In this document: in pieces, positions 37,528-48,562 of the stretch
How positions within the stretch are numbered: the stretch's first letter is position 1
Layout: every line of letters starts with the position of its first letter
Assembly: GCA_014377425.1 (NCBI GenBank)
Contig: JACMPQ010000062.1
Span: forward strand, 1-64,000
Length of the DNA: 64,000 bases
From: Microbacteriaceae bacterium
GTDB lineage: Bacteria > Actinomycetota > Actinomycetes > Actinomycetales > Microbacteriaceae
Direction of reading: 5' to 3'
The notes under the pieces: generated by a model
The model's input: the letters and a program-made list of their open reading frames with translations, nothing else
What the model was told of the DNA's origin: nothing
Database searches by the model: none
Position numbers and translations under genes: made by a program

Positions 37528-38274
37528 CTAGATCCGCGAAAAAACGTGGGTCGCTTTGCCCACGATCACTTCGCGAGCCCGCTGCGCGTAGTCGTCGGTC
37601 AGGGTTGTATTCGACGCCGCTGCCTCCCGCGGTGTCAGCTCGATGCCCAGTCGTTCTGCGACGCCGACGACGAGTCGATCGGCCAAGGCCGGATTGAGCG
37701 GAAGCACCGGGCCACCGATCTGTGTACCGATGGAGCGCCCTGCGAGCACGCCCTCGAAACCATTGCCGTTGCCGTGACCCGCGCTCACCGAGCCGAGGGG
37801 AAGAGCATCGGCGCCAAGCGTCCAGCGTGATGCGTTGTCCTCGAAACCCACCACCCTGCCAGTGGTTGACTCGACGACGACATAGCCAACGGTTCGTTCG
37901 GGTACTCGGACCGCCGTGAGAGGAAAGATTCCCACTCCATCCAGCACATTCCCATCGGGAAGCGTGACGGATGTGCCCAGCAGTTCACAGCCCGAACCGT
38001 AGGCGAAAAACGGCACCCCGCTCGCTGCCCAAACGCGCAGGGTTGCTGCATTGGCCATCAGATCGCCGTAGATATTGCGCATCGCAGAGAGCGGCCCGCC
38101 CCCGACAATCACCACATCCGCGGTTTCCGGAAGCAGCCCGTCGCGCCGGTGTTCGTGAACGGTCGGGGTGAAGCCCGCCGCTCGCAACCGTGCCACGAGG
38201 GCCAACACGTTACCTCTGTCGCCGGCAACACCGAGCTCGCCCGGATACAACTGCACAACGGTCACCACGGTCAT
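37528..38274 (-). CDS. gatD: Lipid II isoglutaminyl synthase, glutaminase subunit GatD
   Basis: The 248-residue class I-like glutamine amidotransferase provides ammonia to MurT, converting lipid II D-Glu to D-isoGln. The nucleophile Cys is in AYGSGCELLG near residue 94 and the catalytic His region is SVSAGHGNGNGFEG. The N-terminus (VVQLYPGELGVAGDRGN) is typical of GatD. It overlaps murT by ATGA. The dedicated pair implies amidated peptidoglycan precursors. Confidence 0.93.
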   Translation of the reverse strand: MTVVTVVQLYPGELGVAGDRGNVLALVARLRAAGFTPTVHEHRRDGLLPETADVVIVGGGPLSAMRNIYGDLMANAATLRVWAASGVPFFAYGSGCELLGTSVTLPDGNVLDGVGIFPLTAVRVPERTVGYVVVESTTGRVVGFEDNASRWTLGADALPLGSVSAGHGNGNGFEGVLAGRSIGTQIGGPVLPLNPALADRLVVGVAERLGIELTPREAAASNTTLTDDYAQRAREVIVGKATHVFSRI

Positions 38275-39578
38275 CGCTGGTTCTCCATTTCGCCGAAGCC
38301 GATCAGTTTACGAGCCAGCATCATCTGCTCGTAGTTCACAATCCAGGTTTTGAGTCCGGTCGACGGCTTCTCCAGCCCCCGCATGAATTCGATCGCAATT
38401 TTAAGGTCGGGCTCGACCCGGCCAATCGGAATCCCTTGGTGCGCCAGGCACAGCGCTATCTGCCACGCTTTCGCACCGGTGATCACGTCCACGTGATCGA
38501 TTGCCGAAAAATCGACGTCGTAAATCCAGGAGATATCGGGAGTTCCCTCATCGATGGCAAGCATCACCTGCTCGGGCACGTCGGTAATGGCATCGAGGTT
38601 CAGTTGCAAACTCGCCGCATTCTTGAACATGACAAATTCGACCTGCTCGGCCCCGAACTGCAGCAGTTCGCCGCGACCGTAGGCTGGCTTCATTGCGGCA
38701 AATGCTCGCGCTGCGGCCGAAGTGTCAAATCGCTCGGCCAAGATCACCCGAGCCGCGGCCATTGCGGCGGCCGCGTCGATCGCGTAGTGCAGCCCCTTCG
38801 ACGGCAAGACAACCTCGACCAGCTCACCATCAACCAGAACGGTAGCGCCGGTTTTACTGGTTGCCGTGACCTCGGCCAGGGCGAATCGGGGTGCGGTTTG
38901 AACCGCCTCATCCCGGTAGTCATGAGCGTTGACCAGCCCGTGTGCGGATGCCGCGATGACTTGCTCCGACACCCCAAAGTAACTAATGTCGGGCCGGTCC
39001 ACAGCTGCTTTTTCGGCAAAACGCGTGTCGATCTTGCTCAGATACGGGTCATCACGGTTCGACACGATGTGTGTCTGCGCCACCGCAAGGGTGTCAAGCA
39101 TCATGTCCGCCACGCGCTCGGTTTCGTAAAAGCGATAGAGCTGATCAACCTGTGTGTTCAAAGCCAGCACCGTTGTCGGCCGCAGGATGGCGGCGAGTTC
39201 CAACGCGTAGGCTTCGTCCACCTCAAGCACCGCGATATCCGCGTTCACCCGACCGAAGAGGTTGACCTCGGCAAGAAGGGAGGATGCAATCCCCTGCGGC
39301 AGGTTGGCGCCCGACGGATTAGTAAAAACCGATACCCCGTGCGCGCGCAAAACCTCACTAAGCATATGTGTGGTGGTGGATTTACCGTTTGAACCCAACA
39401 CGAAAACGATTCCGTGGGCGAATTGCGCGGTGGCATCCTGCAAAAAATCCGGTGCGAGCCGCAGCACAGCCCACCCGGGAAAGGCTGAGCCGCCACCGCG
39501 GAGACGCCCCAGTGTGCGCAGAGCTTTGCCCAACACAACCGGGACCAGATATTTGGGGCCGCTGGAGCGCTGAGCCAC
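38271..39578 (-). CDS. murT: Lipid II isoglutaminyl synthase, Mur-ligase subunit MurT
   Basis: The 435-residue Mur ligase-like protein activates the D-Glu carboxylate of lipid II with ATP. The P-loop is VLGSNGKSTTTHML near residue 63, the LEVDEAYA and ALNTQVDQLYRF central motifs follow, and the C-terminal GatD-binding domain has IYDVDFSAID. The four-Cys zinc ribbon inserted in the central domain of S. aureus and S. pneumoniae MurT is absent; the protein has one Cys only. The GTG start is 5 nt after the sigA stop, so transcription must come from sigA or further upstream. Confidence 0.92.
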   Translation of the reverse strand: MAQRSSGPKYLVPVVLGKALRTLGRLRGGGSAFPGWAVLRLAPDFLQDATAQFAHGIVFVLGSNGKSTTTHMLSEVLRAHGVSVFTNPSGANLPQGIASSLLAEVNLFGRVNADIAVLEVDEAYALELAAILRPTTVLALNTQVDQLYRFYETERVADMMLDTLAVAQTHIVSNRDDPYLSKIDTRFAEKAAVDRPDISYFGVSEQVIAASAHGLVNAHDYRDEAVQTAPRFALAEVTATSKTGATVLVDGELVEVVLPSKGLHYAIDAAAAMAAARVILAERFDTSAAARAFAAMKPAYGRGELLQFGAEQVEFVMFKNAASLQLNLDAITDVPEQVMLAIDEGTPDISWIYDVDFSAIDHVDVITGAKAWQIALCLAHQGIPIGRVEPDLKIAIEFMRGLEKPSTGLKTWIVNYEQMMLARKLIGFGEMENQR

Positions 39579-39583
39579 CGGGG

Positions 39584-41041
<1,458 letters not shown>

Positions 41042-41414
41042 TCGAAGTATCTTTCGGTTCGATGTATTGCTGCTCGGCGTAGCCAGTCGGGGGCGCCGCG
41101 AGGTGCGAGACGCACGGCGGGTCAGAGTTGACAACACCGAGTGCCTTGCTGCTTTTGTGAAATTCAGAAGTACGTAGTTGGGCGGTATGCATTTGAGCAA
41201 TACCAAGTTTTTTGGCAGTACTAAGACCCATGTCAAGTCCGAAATGCTAAAAGCCAAAGGGCTCATGACTTTTCAAACGTTGAACGGGTCTTGCTTTAAT
41301 TATTGCACGGTTTGCCGAGCATTTGAGCCAATGGCCCCGGTTGGCGCTATCATTGCGCCGCGCGCTGCCGCCAATCAGTCTGCAGCCGTGACCCACCCCT
41401 GATTTGCGCCGATT
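41042..41414. other. sigA upstream region, no gene
   Basis: A 373-bp AT-richer gap between sigA and the next minus-strand gene. A TTGACA-like -35 element for sigA is at 41231-41236 (minus strand), but I see no convincing -10 at the right spacing. The 190-nt stretch below it would be a long sigA leader. No open frame here looks like a real gene. Confidence 0.4.
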
Positions 41415-42752
41415 TCAAGGACCGCTTCTGCCGCCGCGGCGCAACATTCGTGAAACGGCGATCCAGAGGGGCGCTACGGTGATCCCCTCATCCTGATGCA
41501 GCTGCCGGCGCACACGACGTCTCACTCGAAGCAGGAATCCGACCCCGGCACCCACCACGAGATACTGCACCAGCAGGGCAATTCGGAACGAGTCCCAACT
41601 GAATACTTCCGACATAAGCCCGCGGTCGATGCGCGATTGATTGAGCACGTCCAAAATTACACCCACCAAATACATCATCACGAAACTAGCCAAAAAGCCG
41701 CCGACGTTGACCACGCCGTTCGCTGACCCCAAGCTTCGTTTCGGATTGAACGTTCGCGCGAAATCAAACCCGATCAAGGACCCTGGGCCTCCCACCCCCA
41801 GGGTCGCAATCAGCACGATAATTAACCACAGGGGCGGATGTCCCGGCCAGGCCAAAACCGCCGTCCACGCCATCCCGATCCCGGCAACGATCGCCAACAC
41901 CAGATTCGACCTTCGCATCGGGTACCGCGCGGTCAGCACTCCGATGATCGGTCCGGCCACGGCTCCCACGCCGACGATCAGACTGAGCAGCAACGACGCG
42001 TCGGAACGGGAATAGCCGAGTCCCGCGGTGAGCAGCGGGAAACCCCAGAGCAGCGTGAGCATGGTTCCCGACGATTGGGTCACGAAATGAGACCAAAATC
42101 CGAGCTGCGTTCCCGGTCGGGTCAGACTCTGCCGCAAGATTCTCATCGCCTCCGGCCACGACGGCCGGGTGTCGTCATTTTCCACCGGATGCAGGGTGTT
42201 GCGCACGAGCGCGAGAACAACTCCGGCAGATAAGAGCGACATCGTCGCAACGCTGAGAAACGCCGGCGGCCAACCATAGGTGTGGAGGACAAAAGAGAAA
42301 GGGATGGCCGACAGCACCTGTCCGAGCTGACCGATGTTTCCGGTCCACTGAGCAACCTGGGGCAGTAGGCGCCCCGAAAACCAGTTGGAAAGCAAACGGA
42401 TGACCGAGATGAAGGTTAGAGCGTCACCCGCGCCCACCAACACTCGACCGACAAGGGCCCACTCGATCGAGGATGCGAGCGCCAGAAAGGTTTGACCGAC
42501 CGCCATCAGTAGGGCACCCGTCACCAGCAACGCCCGCGGGCCGAAACGATCGAGCAGAACCCCGACCGGAATCTGGAGTACGGCATAAACGATCAGCTGC
42601 ACCACGGCAAGACTCGACAGCGCGGCAGCCGATACGTCGAAACGGTGGGTCGCGTCGATTCCGGCGACCCCGAGGGATGTGCGCTGCAGCACGGCAACCG
42701 TGTACGCGAGTACTGCGGCCCCCCACACCAACCACGATCGCGTCGAATTCAC
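41415..42752 (-). CDS. MFS transporter
   Basis: The 445-residue protein has 12 hydrophobic helices and an MFS motif A-like GVLLDRFGPRALL after the second helix. The central loop and a second-half GVLTARYPMRRS match bacterial sugar-phosphate/nitrate-type MFS members, but the substrate is unclear. The C-terminus is rich in Arg. The GTG start lies 7 nt after TAGGCT (leaderless). It lies 47 bp downstream of the PAC2 gene on the same strand. Confidence 0.88.
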   Translation of the reverse strand: MNSTRSWLVWGAAVLAYTVAVLQRTSLGVAGIDATHRFDVSAAALSSLAVVQLIVYAVLQIPVGVLLDRFGPRALLVTGALLMAVGQTFLALASSIEWALVGRVLVGAGDALTFISVIRLLSNWFSGRLLPQVAQWTGNIGQLGQVLSAIPFSFVLHTYGWPPAFLSVATMSLLSAGVVLALVRNTLHPVENDDTRPSWPEAMRILRQSLTRPGTQLGFWSHFVTQSSGTMLTLLWGFPLLTAGLGYSRSDASLLLSLIVGVGAVAGPIIGVLTARYPMRRSNLVLAIVAGIGMAWTAVLAWPGHPPLWLIIVLIATLGVGGPGSLIGFDFARTFNPKRSLGSANGVVNVGGFLASFVMMYLVGVILDVLNQSRIDRGLMSEVFSWDSFRIALLVQYLVVGAGVGFLLRVRRRVRRQLHQDEGITVAPLWIAVSRMLRRGGRSGP

Positions 42753-42759
42753 GGGCGTC

Positions 42760-42765
42760 AGCCTA
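42760..42765 (-). promoter_or_regulatory. Leaderless -10 box of the MFS gene
   Basis: TAGGCT, 7 nt, then the GTG at 42752, between the PAC2 stop and the transporter. Confidence 0.55.
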
Positions 42766-42799
42766 CGTGCCGGGCGGTGGTCCGGCTCGAACCCGAAAG

Positions 42800-43726
42800 C
42801 TAAAGGCCGCTGGGCTCGTCGTCGCCGGAGTGATGCGTGGCCAAAAAGTTTTCCAGCTCCGCGGCAATCTGGTCGGCGGACGGCAATTCGCCATCCTCAT
42901 CGGTAAACGGTGCTCGCAGGGGGTTGCCCTCCATGTAGGCGTCGTGACGTTCCTCAAGGGTGCCGACCAGGCGGGCCAACTCGGGGTTGGACTCCACCTG
43001 AGCGTCGATCTTGCCGAGGAACTCGCGACCATCCTCGCGAAGCTGATCGGTCGGAAAAAGTAGCCCGGTGGCGGCGCTGACACACTCAAGTGCTTTCACC
43101 GCGGCATCCGGATGCTCGGTATCCGACAGATAGTGCGGAATGAGCAGCACAAAGCCGGCGGTGGAGAAGGCCAACTCTTGAAGGCGATATTCGACCAGAT
43201 GAAGCGCGTTGGAGGGAACCTGGGTGTGCGGCCGCCAAACCGACATCGCCTCAATCAATTCGGCGCGGTTACCGCTCACGGTCACGCCGATCTGGCGCGT
43301 GTGCGGAACCGGCATCGGGATGGCGTGCACCCAAGTCATCGATTTCGCCTTGTACTTGGAGATGAGCTGCAACACCGCTGCGGTAAAACGTTCCCACTGA
43401 AAGTCAGGCTCGAATCCGGTGAGCAGAAGAAACTGTTGGCCCACCTCGTCGGTCGACAGGTAGAGCACCAGACGAGCCGGTTGATAGTCGGTGAGGTGGT
43501 CTCGATCGAAGTAGATGGTGGGGCGACGGGCCCGGTAGTCGAGAAGCGCATCCGTATCGAAGGTGGCAACCACCTGATGATCGAGGGTGTCGAGAAGGTA
43601 ACGGCTGAGCTGGGTGACGGCGGCACCGGCATCCGCGAACCCAGTCAGGCCTGCCACCAGTGGCAGCCCCTCGGGTACTGTCACCGAGTCGGGAGTCACG
43701 TCGTAGAGTCCTGCGGGGTCAAGCAT
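42800..43726 (-). CDS. PAC2 (proteasome assembly chaperone-like) family protein
   Basis: The 308-residue protein belongs to the actinobacterial PAC2 family. It shows GLTGFADAGAAVTQLSRYLL near the N-terminus and an acidic C-terminal tail with SADQIAAELENFL. Whether it acts on proteasomes here is unknown, and no proteasome genes are in the window. The ATG is 6 nt after TAAGAT (leaderless), with a divergent leaderless pepA 131 bp away. Confidence 0.9.
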   Translation of the reverse strand: MLDPAGLYDVTPDSVTVPEGLPLVAGLTGFADAGAAVTQLSRYLLDTLDHQVVATFDTDALLDYRARRPTIYFDRDHLTDYQPARLVLYLSTDEVGQQFLLLTGFEPDFQWERFTAAVLQLISKYKAKSMTWVHAIPMPVPHTRQIGVTVSGNRAELIEAMSVWRPHTQVPSNALHLVEYRLQELAFSTAGFVLLIPHYLSDTEHPDAAVKALECVSAATGLLFPTDQLREDGREFLGKIDAQVESNPELARLVGTLEERHDAYMEGNPLRAPFTDEDGELPSADQIAAELENFLATHHSGDDEPSGL

Positions 43727-43732
43727 TCCACC

Positions 43733-43738
43733 ATCTTA
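43733..43738 (-). promoter_or_regulatory. Leaderless -10 box of the PAC2 gene
   Basis: TAAGAT, 6 nt, then the ATG at 43726. Confidence 0.6.
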
Positions 43739-43843
43739 TTCGCTACCCCTCAGCAAGAATCAGGGATGGCGCCACCCATCTCGCGCCGAGAGCGAACATC
43801 CAACTACCCGCGCGATAGCCCCCGGTCTCCAGCGACGCGCCGC

Positions 43844-43849
43844 TAGCAT
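43844..43849 (+). promoter_or_regulatory. Leaderless -10 box of pepA
   Basis: TAGCAT, 7 nt, then the ATG at 43857. It overlaps an upstream in-frame ATG (43848), which therefore cannot be the start on this transcript. Confidence 0.65.
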
Positions 43850-43856
43850 GGGCCGA

Positions 43857-45392
43857 ATGACCGTTCCCAGCCTGCATCTCAGTTCCGAATCAGCCCTGGA
43901 GGTTGTCGCCGACGTTCTCGCGATCGCGGTGCGCGCAACTCCCGACGGCCCGGTGCTCCTCGGGGTCAGTGCCGAATTCAGCGCAATCACCGCGACCCTC
44001 ACGGCCATCGGATTCACCGGCACCCGAGATGAGGTTCGTCGGATTCCCGCGGTGGTGGGCGCGTGCTCCGCGATCGCCCTTGTCGGACTCGGAACCGCCG
44101 AGCCGGATTCTTTCGCCCTGAGTTATGCCGCCGGCAGCGTCACCCGCCAGCTCAACGGGGTCAGCTCGATCGCCATCGCGTTTCCTGTGCACACCATGTC
44201 AGATGCCGCAGCAGTTCTTCAGGGTGCTGCGGCAGGTGCCTACGCGTTCACCCGCTATCGATCCGGCAACACTAAGAGTGGCAATGCAAGCGGTGGCAAT
44301 GCAAGCGGCAGCAAGCAGCCGGCAAATACCATCACAGTGCTTGCACCTTCCGAAAGCACGGAGACCGGCACAACCACGGAGACTGTGCAACGGGCCACCG
44401 CGATAGCCACGGCCATCCATACGGTGCGTGATTTGGTCAATACACCGCCCCTGGACCTATTCCCCGAGTCATTCGCTGAGCAGGCCCAGCAGTTGGCTGC
44501 CGACCTCCCGATCGCGGTGACGATCTTTGCCGAGACGGAGTTAGAGGAGGGTGGCTTCGGCGGCATCATCGGGGTCGGTCAGGGATCTCCGCGTGGACCG
44601 CGACTCGTGAAACTGAGCTACCTCCCCGAGCACACCGGTGCGCATCTCGCACTCGTGGGCAAAGGAATCACCTTCGACACCGGCGGGCTGTCGCTGAAGC
44701 CGGCCGCCTCAATGGTCGGAATGAAATACGACATGACCGGAGCTGCTACAGCGCTCGCCGTCGTGATTGCCGCAGCAAGCCTGCGCTTACCGCTACGCCT
44801 AACTGCCTGGTTGTGTTTGGCTGAAAACATGCCCTCCGGAACGGCAATCCGACCAAACGACGTACTCACCATGCGCGGAGGCACGACCGTTGAAGTGCTC
44901 AACACCGACGCCGAGGGGCGACTCGTACTCGCCGACGGCCTCGTAGCCGCGAGCGAGGAATTTCCCGACGCCATTATCGACATTGCTACCCTTACCGGCG
45001 CCGCCTCGGTGGCCATGGGCAACCGCTACGTTCCGGTCATGGGGGATTCCGGTCTCGTCGGACTGCTGGTTGCCGCCAGCGACCGAGTCGGCGAGCCGTT
45101 TTGGGCAATGCCGCTTCCTGGCGAACTACGCGCCCTGCTGGATTCCGACATCGCCGACATTGCCAACGTCAAGATGGGGCACACCGCGGGCGGAATGATG
45201 ATTGCCGGATGCTTCCTGCGCGAGTTCATCGGATCAAGCCCGGTCACCGGCGCCCGCATCCCCTGGGCTCACCTCGATATTGCGGGAGCGGCGAACAACG
45301 CCGGGCCCGGCTACGGCTCTATCGGGAAGGGCCCAACCGGTGTCGCGGTAAGAACCCTCCTCGAGTTGGCCGAGGAGTTTTCTCGCGAGTAG
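43857..45392 (+). CDS. pepA: Leucyl aminopeptidase (M17)
   Basis: The 511-residue cytosolic dizinc aminopeptidase removes N-terminal residues from peptides. The metal-binding signature is intact: GKGITFDTGGLSLKP near residue 265 and NTDAEGRLVLADGL near 345. The N-terminal macro-like domain contains an insertion of Ser/Gly/Asn repeats (SGNTKSGNASGGNASG, about 138-153). I chose the ATG at 43857 rather than 43848 because a TAGCAT box stands exactly 7 nt before it. Confidence 0.94.
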   Translation: MTVPSLHLSSESALEVVADVLAIAVRATPDGPVLLGVSAEFSAITATLTAIGFTGTRDEVRRIPAVVGACSAIALVGLGTAEPDSFALSYAAGSVTRQLNGVSSIAIAFPVHTMSDAAAVLQGAAAGAYAFTRYRSGNTKSGNASGGNASGSKQPANTITVLAPSESTETGTTTETVQRATAIATAIHTVRDLVNTPPLDLFPESFAEQAQQLAADLPIAVTIFAETELEEGGFGGIIGVGQGSPRGPRLVKLSYLPEHTGAHLALVGKGITFDTGGLSLKPAASMVGMKYDMTGAATALAVVIAAASLRLPLRLTAWLCLAENMPSGTAIRPNDVLTMRGGTTVEVLNTDAEGRLVLADGLVAASEEFPDAIIDIATLTGAASVAMGNRYVPVMGDSGLVGLLVAASDRVGEPFWAMPLPGELRALLDSDIADIANVKMGHTAGGMMIAGCFLREFIGSSPVTGARIPWAHLDIAGAANNAGPGYGSIGKGPTGVAVRTLLELAEEFSRE

Positions 45393-45504
45393 TAAGATTT
45401 TGGGGGCCTACCCAGCCAATTTTGGGCGTTATTCCCGCGCAGTATCGGCGGTTTTTGGACGTGTTGTGAATGCGACGCGTACTGAATTACAAAGGAGTTG
45501 TTGA

Positions 45505-46878
45505 ATGTCCGAGCAAAATTTTGACGTAGTCATCCTGGGTGCCGGCAGCGGCGGCTACGCAGCAGCATTGCGAGCAGCTCAGCTCGGCATGACCGTTGGC
45601 CTGATTGAAAAAGGAAAGCTCGGCGGCACCTGCCTGCACGTGGGATGTATCCCCACCAAGGCACTCCTGCATTCCGCGGAGGTCGCTGATGTCACGCGTG
45701 AGGGCGCTCAGTACGGTGTCAGGTCTGAATTTCTCGGCGTGGATATCAGCGCCGTTACGAAGTACCGGGAAGAGATCGTCTCGAGCAAGTTTCGCGGCCT
45801 CACCGGTCTAATCAAGCAGCGCGGCATCACCGTCATAGAGGGAACCGGCCGGTTGGTCTCCCCTACCTCGGTGCAGGTTGGTGACGACCTCATCATCGGC
45901 AAGAACGTCATTCTCGCCTCCGGATCGTATTCCCGCACGCTGCCAGGGCTGGAAATCGGCGGCCGCGTCATCACCTCCGAACAGGCTTTAGAGCTCGACT
46001 TCATTCCAAAGACCGTTGCGGTTCTCGGTGGTGGGGTCATCGGCGTCGAGTTCGCCAGCGTCTGGAAATCTTTCGGTGCGGATGTCACCATCATTGAGGC
46101 ATTGCCGCACCTGGTTCCCAATGAAGACGAGTCGGTGAGCAAGCAATTTGAGCGCGCGTACCGCAAACGCGGGATCGCCTTCCACCTCGGAACCCGCTTC
46201 CAGAGCGTCACTCAGGATGACAACGGCGTGGTCGTCACGCTGGAAAACGGCAAGACCATCGAAGCCGAGTTGCTGCTCGTCGCCGTCGGTCGTGGACCGT
46301 CCACCGCAAACCTTGGCTACGAGGAGGTCGGCGTCACGATTGATCGCGGTTTCGTCATCACCAACGAGCGCCTCGAGACAAATATCCCCGGGCTCTATGC
46401 CGTCGGCGACATCGTTCCCGGCCTACAGCTTGCGCACCGCGGGTTCCAGCACGGCATCTTTGTCGCCGAAGAAATTGCCGGTCTCGCGCCAGCAGTCATC
46501 AGCGACCTCAACATTCCGAAGGTCACCTATTCGCATCCGGAAGTTGCTTCGGTTGGTCTGAGCGAGGCTCAGGCGCGAGTGCAGTATGGCGATGACGCGA
46601 TTTTAAGCTACGACTACAACCTTGCGGGTAACGGCAAGAGCCACATCATCGGAACCTCGGGCTCCATCAAGGTCGTGCGCGTGATCGACGGACCGGTCGT
46701 GGGTGTTCACATGATCGGTGACCGTGTCGGCGAGCTCATCGGCGAGGCTCAGCTTGCGGTGAACTGGGAAGCCAACCCCGAAGACATCGCTCCGCTGCTT
46801 CATGCGCACCCGACGCAGCACGAGGCTTTGGGTGAGGCATTCCTTGCTATTTCCGGAAAGCCGCTGCACGCTCTCTAA
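45505..46878 (+). CDS. lpdA: Dihydrolipoyl dehydrogenase
   Basis: The 457-residue flavoprotein (E3) reoxidises dihydrolipoamide of 2-oxo acid dehydrogenase complexes with NAD+. The FAD-binding GAGSGGYAAALRA is at the N-terminus, the redox disulfide is GGTCLHVGCIPTKALL (about 37-52), and the C-terminal His-Glu pair is HAHPTQHEALGEAF. AAAGGAG precedes the ATG. It is the first gene of the lpdA-E2-lipB-lipA block. Confidence 0.96.
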   Translation: MSEQNFDVVILGAGSGGYAAALRAAQLGMTVGLIEKGKLGGTCLHVGCIPTKALLHSAEVADVTREGAQYGVRSEFLGVDISAVTKYREEIVSSKFRGLTGLIKQRGITVIEGTGRLVSPTSVQVGDDLIIGKNVILASGSYSRTLPGLEIGGRVITSEQALELDFIPKTVAVLGGGVIGVEFASVWKSFGADVTIIEALPHLVPNEDESVSKQFERAYRKRGIAFHLGTRFQSVTQDDNGVVVTLENGKTIEAELLLVAVGRGPSTANLGYEEVGVTIDRGFVITNERLETNIPGLYAVGDIVPGLQLAHRGFQHGIFVAEEIAGLAPAVISDLNIPKVTYSHPEVASVGLSEAQARVQYGDDAILSYDYNLAGNGKSHIIGTSGSIKVVRVIDGPVVGVHMIGDRVGELIGEAQLAVNWEANPEDIAPLLHAHPTQHEALGEAFLAISGKPLHAL

Positions 46879-46941
46879 TCCGTACCTCTACCGCCATCCC
46901 TAAGCTAGCCACACTGTTTCACCCACGAAGGAGCATCACCC

Positions 46942-48498
46942 ATGAGCGAATCCGTTAACCTTCCGGCACTCGGAGAGAGTGTCACCGAGGGCACGGTCAC
47001 CCGATGGCTGAAAAACGTCGGCGATCGGGTCGAAGTCGATGAACCATTGCTGGAGGTGTCGACCGACAAGGTCGACACCGAGATTCCATCTCCGGTTGCG
47101 GGAATCATCGAGCAGATTCTGGTCGCTGAGGATGAAACCGTCGAAGTCGGAACTCCGCTGGTAATTATCGGCAGCGGCGCTCCGAGTGATGCTCCCGCGG
47201 AGGCCGCTCCGACCGAGGCAGCCTCCATCGAAACTCCTTCAGCTGAAGCCGCCGCGGTCGCGGTTCCCTCCACCGATGCACCGGCTCCGGCCGAGCAGGC
47301 CCAGTCCGAACCGGCACCGTCCGAACCGGCACCGTCCGAACCGGCACCGGTCGCAGCTAGCGCCCCGGCTCCGGCCGCCGCCGTAGATTTCCCCCCGGCC
47401 GCACAGGCGCCGGAACCCGTGGCTGCTGCCCCCGCTGCCGTTCAGGTCCCCGCGGCAAACGCAGCCGCCGAATCCGTTCCCGCTACGCCCGTCGCTGCCG
47501 CACCGATTCCAGCTGCGCCCGTCGCTGCCGCACCGATTCCGGCTGCCGCACCGGCATCCACACCCACTCCGGCTGCTCCTTCTTCTGCTCCGGCTGCCCC
47601 AACCCCTGCGGCCAACGCGGGTTATGTCACACCCCTCGTGCGCAAGCTCGCCCATGAGCAGGGTGTCGACCTCGCTCAGGTCACCGGAACCGGCGTCGGC
47701 GGTCGCATCCGCAAGGAAGACGTACTCGCATTCGTCCCGGCAAAAGCCAGCTCTGTCGCACCGGCCGGGCTCGAAACCTCTCCCCTGCGCGGCACCACCG
47801 TCGCGATGTCTCGACTTCGTCGGGTCATCGCCGAGCGCGCGGTTGCTTCAATGCAGGTCTCAGCCCAGCTCACTTCAGTCGTCGAGGTAGACGTCACGCG
47901 CATCGCCAACTACCGTGACAGCGTCAAAATCGAATTTGCGGAGAAGGCGGGCGCCAAGCTCACCTTCCTGCCGTTCTTCGCACTTGCGGCGACTGAAGCA
48001 CTCAAGGCATATCCGATTGTCAATGCCACGATCGACGGTGACTCAATCGTCTACCCAGCACAGGAAAACTTGAGCATCGCAGTTGACACCGAACGCGGAC
48101 TGCTCACCCCGGTCATCCGAAATGCCGCCGGGCTGTCGCTGAGTCAACTGGCGCAGCAGATTTCTGATCTGGCCGAGCGCACGCGCAACAACAAGTTGAC
48201 TCCGGATGAGCTCTCTGGAGGAACCTTCACCCTCACGAACACCGGCTCACGCGGAGCGCTTTTCGACACTCCAATCGTCTTCATGCCCCAGTCGGCGATT
48301 CTTGGTACCGGAATTGTCACGAAGAAGCCGGCCGTGGTGTCAATCGACGGCACGGATGCCATCGCGATTCGCTCCACCGTATTCCTCGCGCTTTCCTACG
48401 ATCACCGCATTGTTGACGGTGCCGACGCCGCCCGGTTCTTGGTCGCAGTCAAGGATCGTCTCGAGGCGGGCGACTTCGCCGGAAACCTCGGGCTCTAG
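46942..48498 (+). CDS. sucB: 2-oxo acid dehydrogenase E2 (dihydrolipoyllysine acyltransferase)
   Basis: The 518-residue E2 has one lipoyl domain (lipoyl Lys in STDKVDTEIPSP near residue 42), a very long Ala/Pro linker (about 77-225), a peripheral subunit-binding domain (VTPLVRKLAHEQGVDL) and the catalytic domain ending in SYDHRIVDGADAARF. Usual databases call it SucB, but actinobacteria often share one E2 between pyruvate and 2-oxoglutarate complexes, so AceF is possible. The linker has three perfect 15-bp units (47305-47349) encoding PSEPA repeats. AAGGAG precedes the ATG. Confidence 0.93.
   Translation: MSESVNLPALGESVTEGTVTRWLKNVGDRVEVDEPLLEVSTDKVDTEIPSPVAGIIEQILVAEDETVEVGTPLVIIGSGAPSDAPAEAAPTEAASIETPSAEAAAVAVPSTDAPAPAEQAQSEPAPSEPAPSEPAPVAASAPAPAAAVDFPPAAQAPEPVAAAPAAVQVPAANAAAESVPATPVAAAPIPAAPVAAAPIPAAAPASTPTPAAPSSAPAAPTPAANAGYVTPLVRKLAHEQGVDLAQVTGTGVGGRIRKEDVLAFVPAKASSVAPAGLETSPLRGTTVAMSRLRRVIAERAVASMQVSAQLTSVVEVDVTRIANYRDSVKIEFAEKAGAKLTFLPFFALAATEALKAYPIVNATIDGDSIVYPAQENLSIAVDTERGLLTPVIRNAAGLSLSQLAQQISDLAERTRNNKLTPDELSGGTFTLTNTGSRGALFDTPIVFMPQSAILGTGIVTKKPAVVSIDGTDAIAIRSTVFLALSYDHRIVDGADAARFLVAVKDRLEAGDFAGNLGL
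47305..47349. repeat. 15-bp minisatellite (3 perfect units) in the E2 linker
   Basis: Units at 47305-47319, 47320-47334 and 47335-47349 encode Ser-Glu-Pro-Ala-Pro. Longer, weaker repeats follow in the same linker. Confidence 0.9.
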
Positions 48499-48550
48499 GA
48501 CCGTGCTTCGCCGCCGGTGTCTCTCCGGCACTCGCGGCGAATCATCCCCG

Positions 48551-48556
48551 TAGACT
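48551..48556 (+). promoter_or_regulatory. Leaderless -10 box of lipB
   Basis: TAGACT, 6 nt, then the GTG at 48563. lipB-lipA can therefore be transcribed apart from the E2 gene. Confidence 0.6.
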
Positions 48557-48562
48557 CATTAA

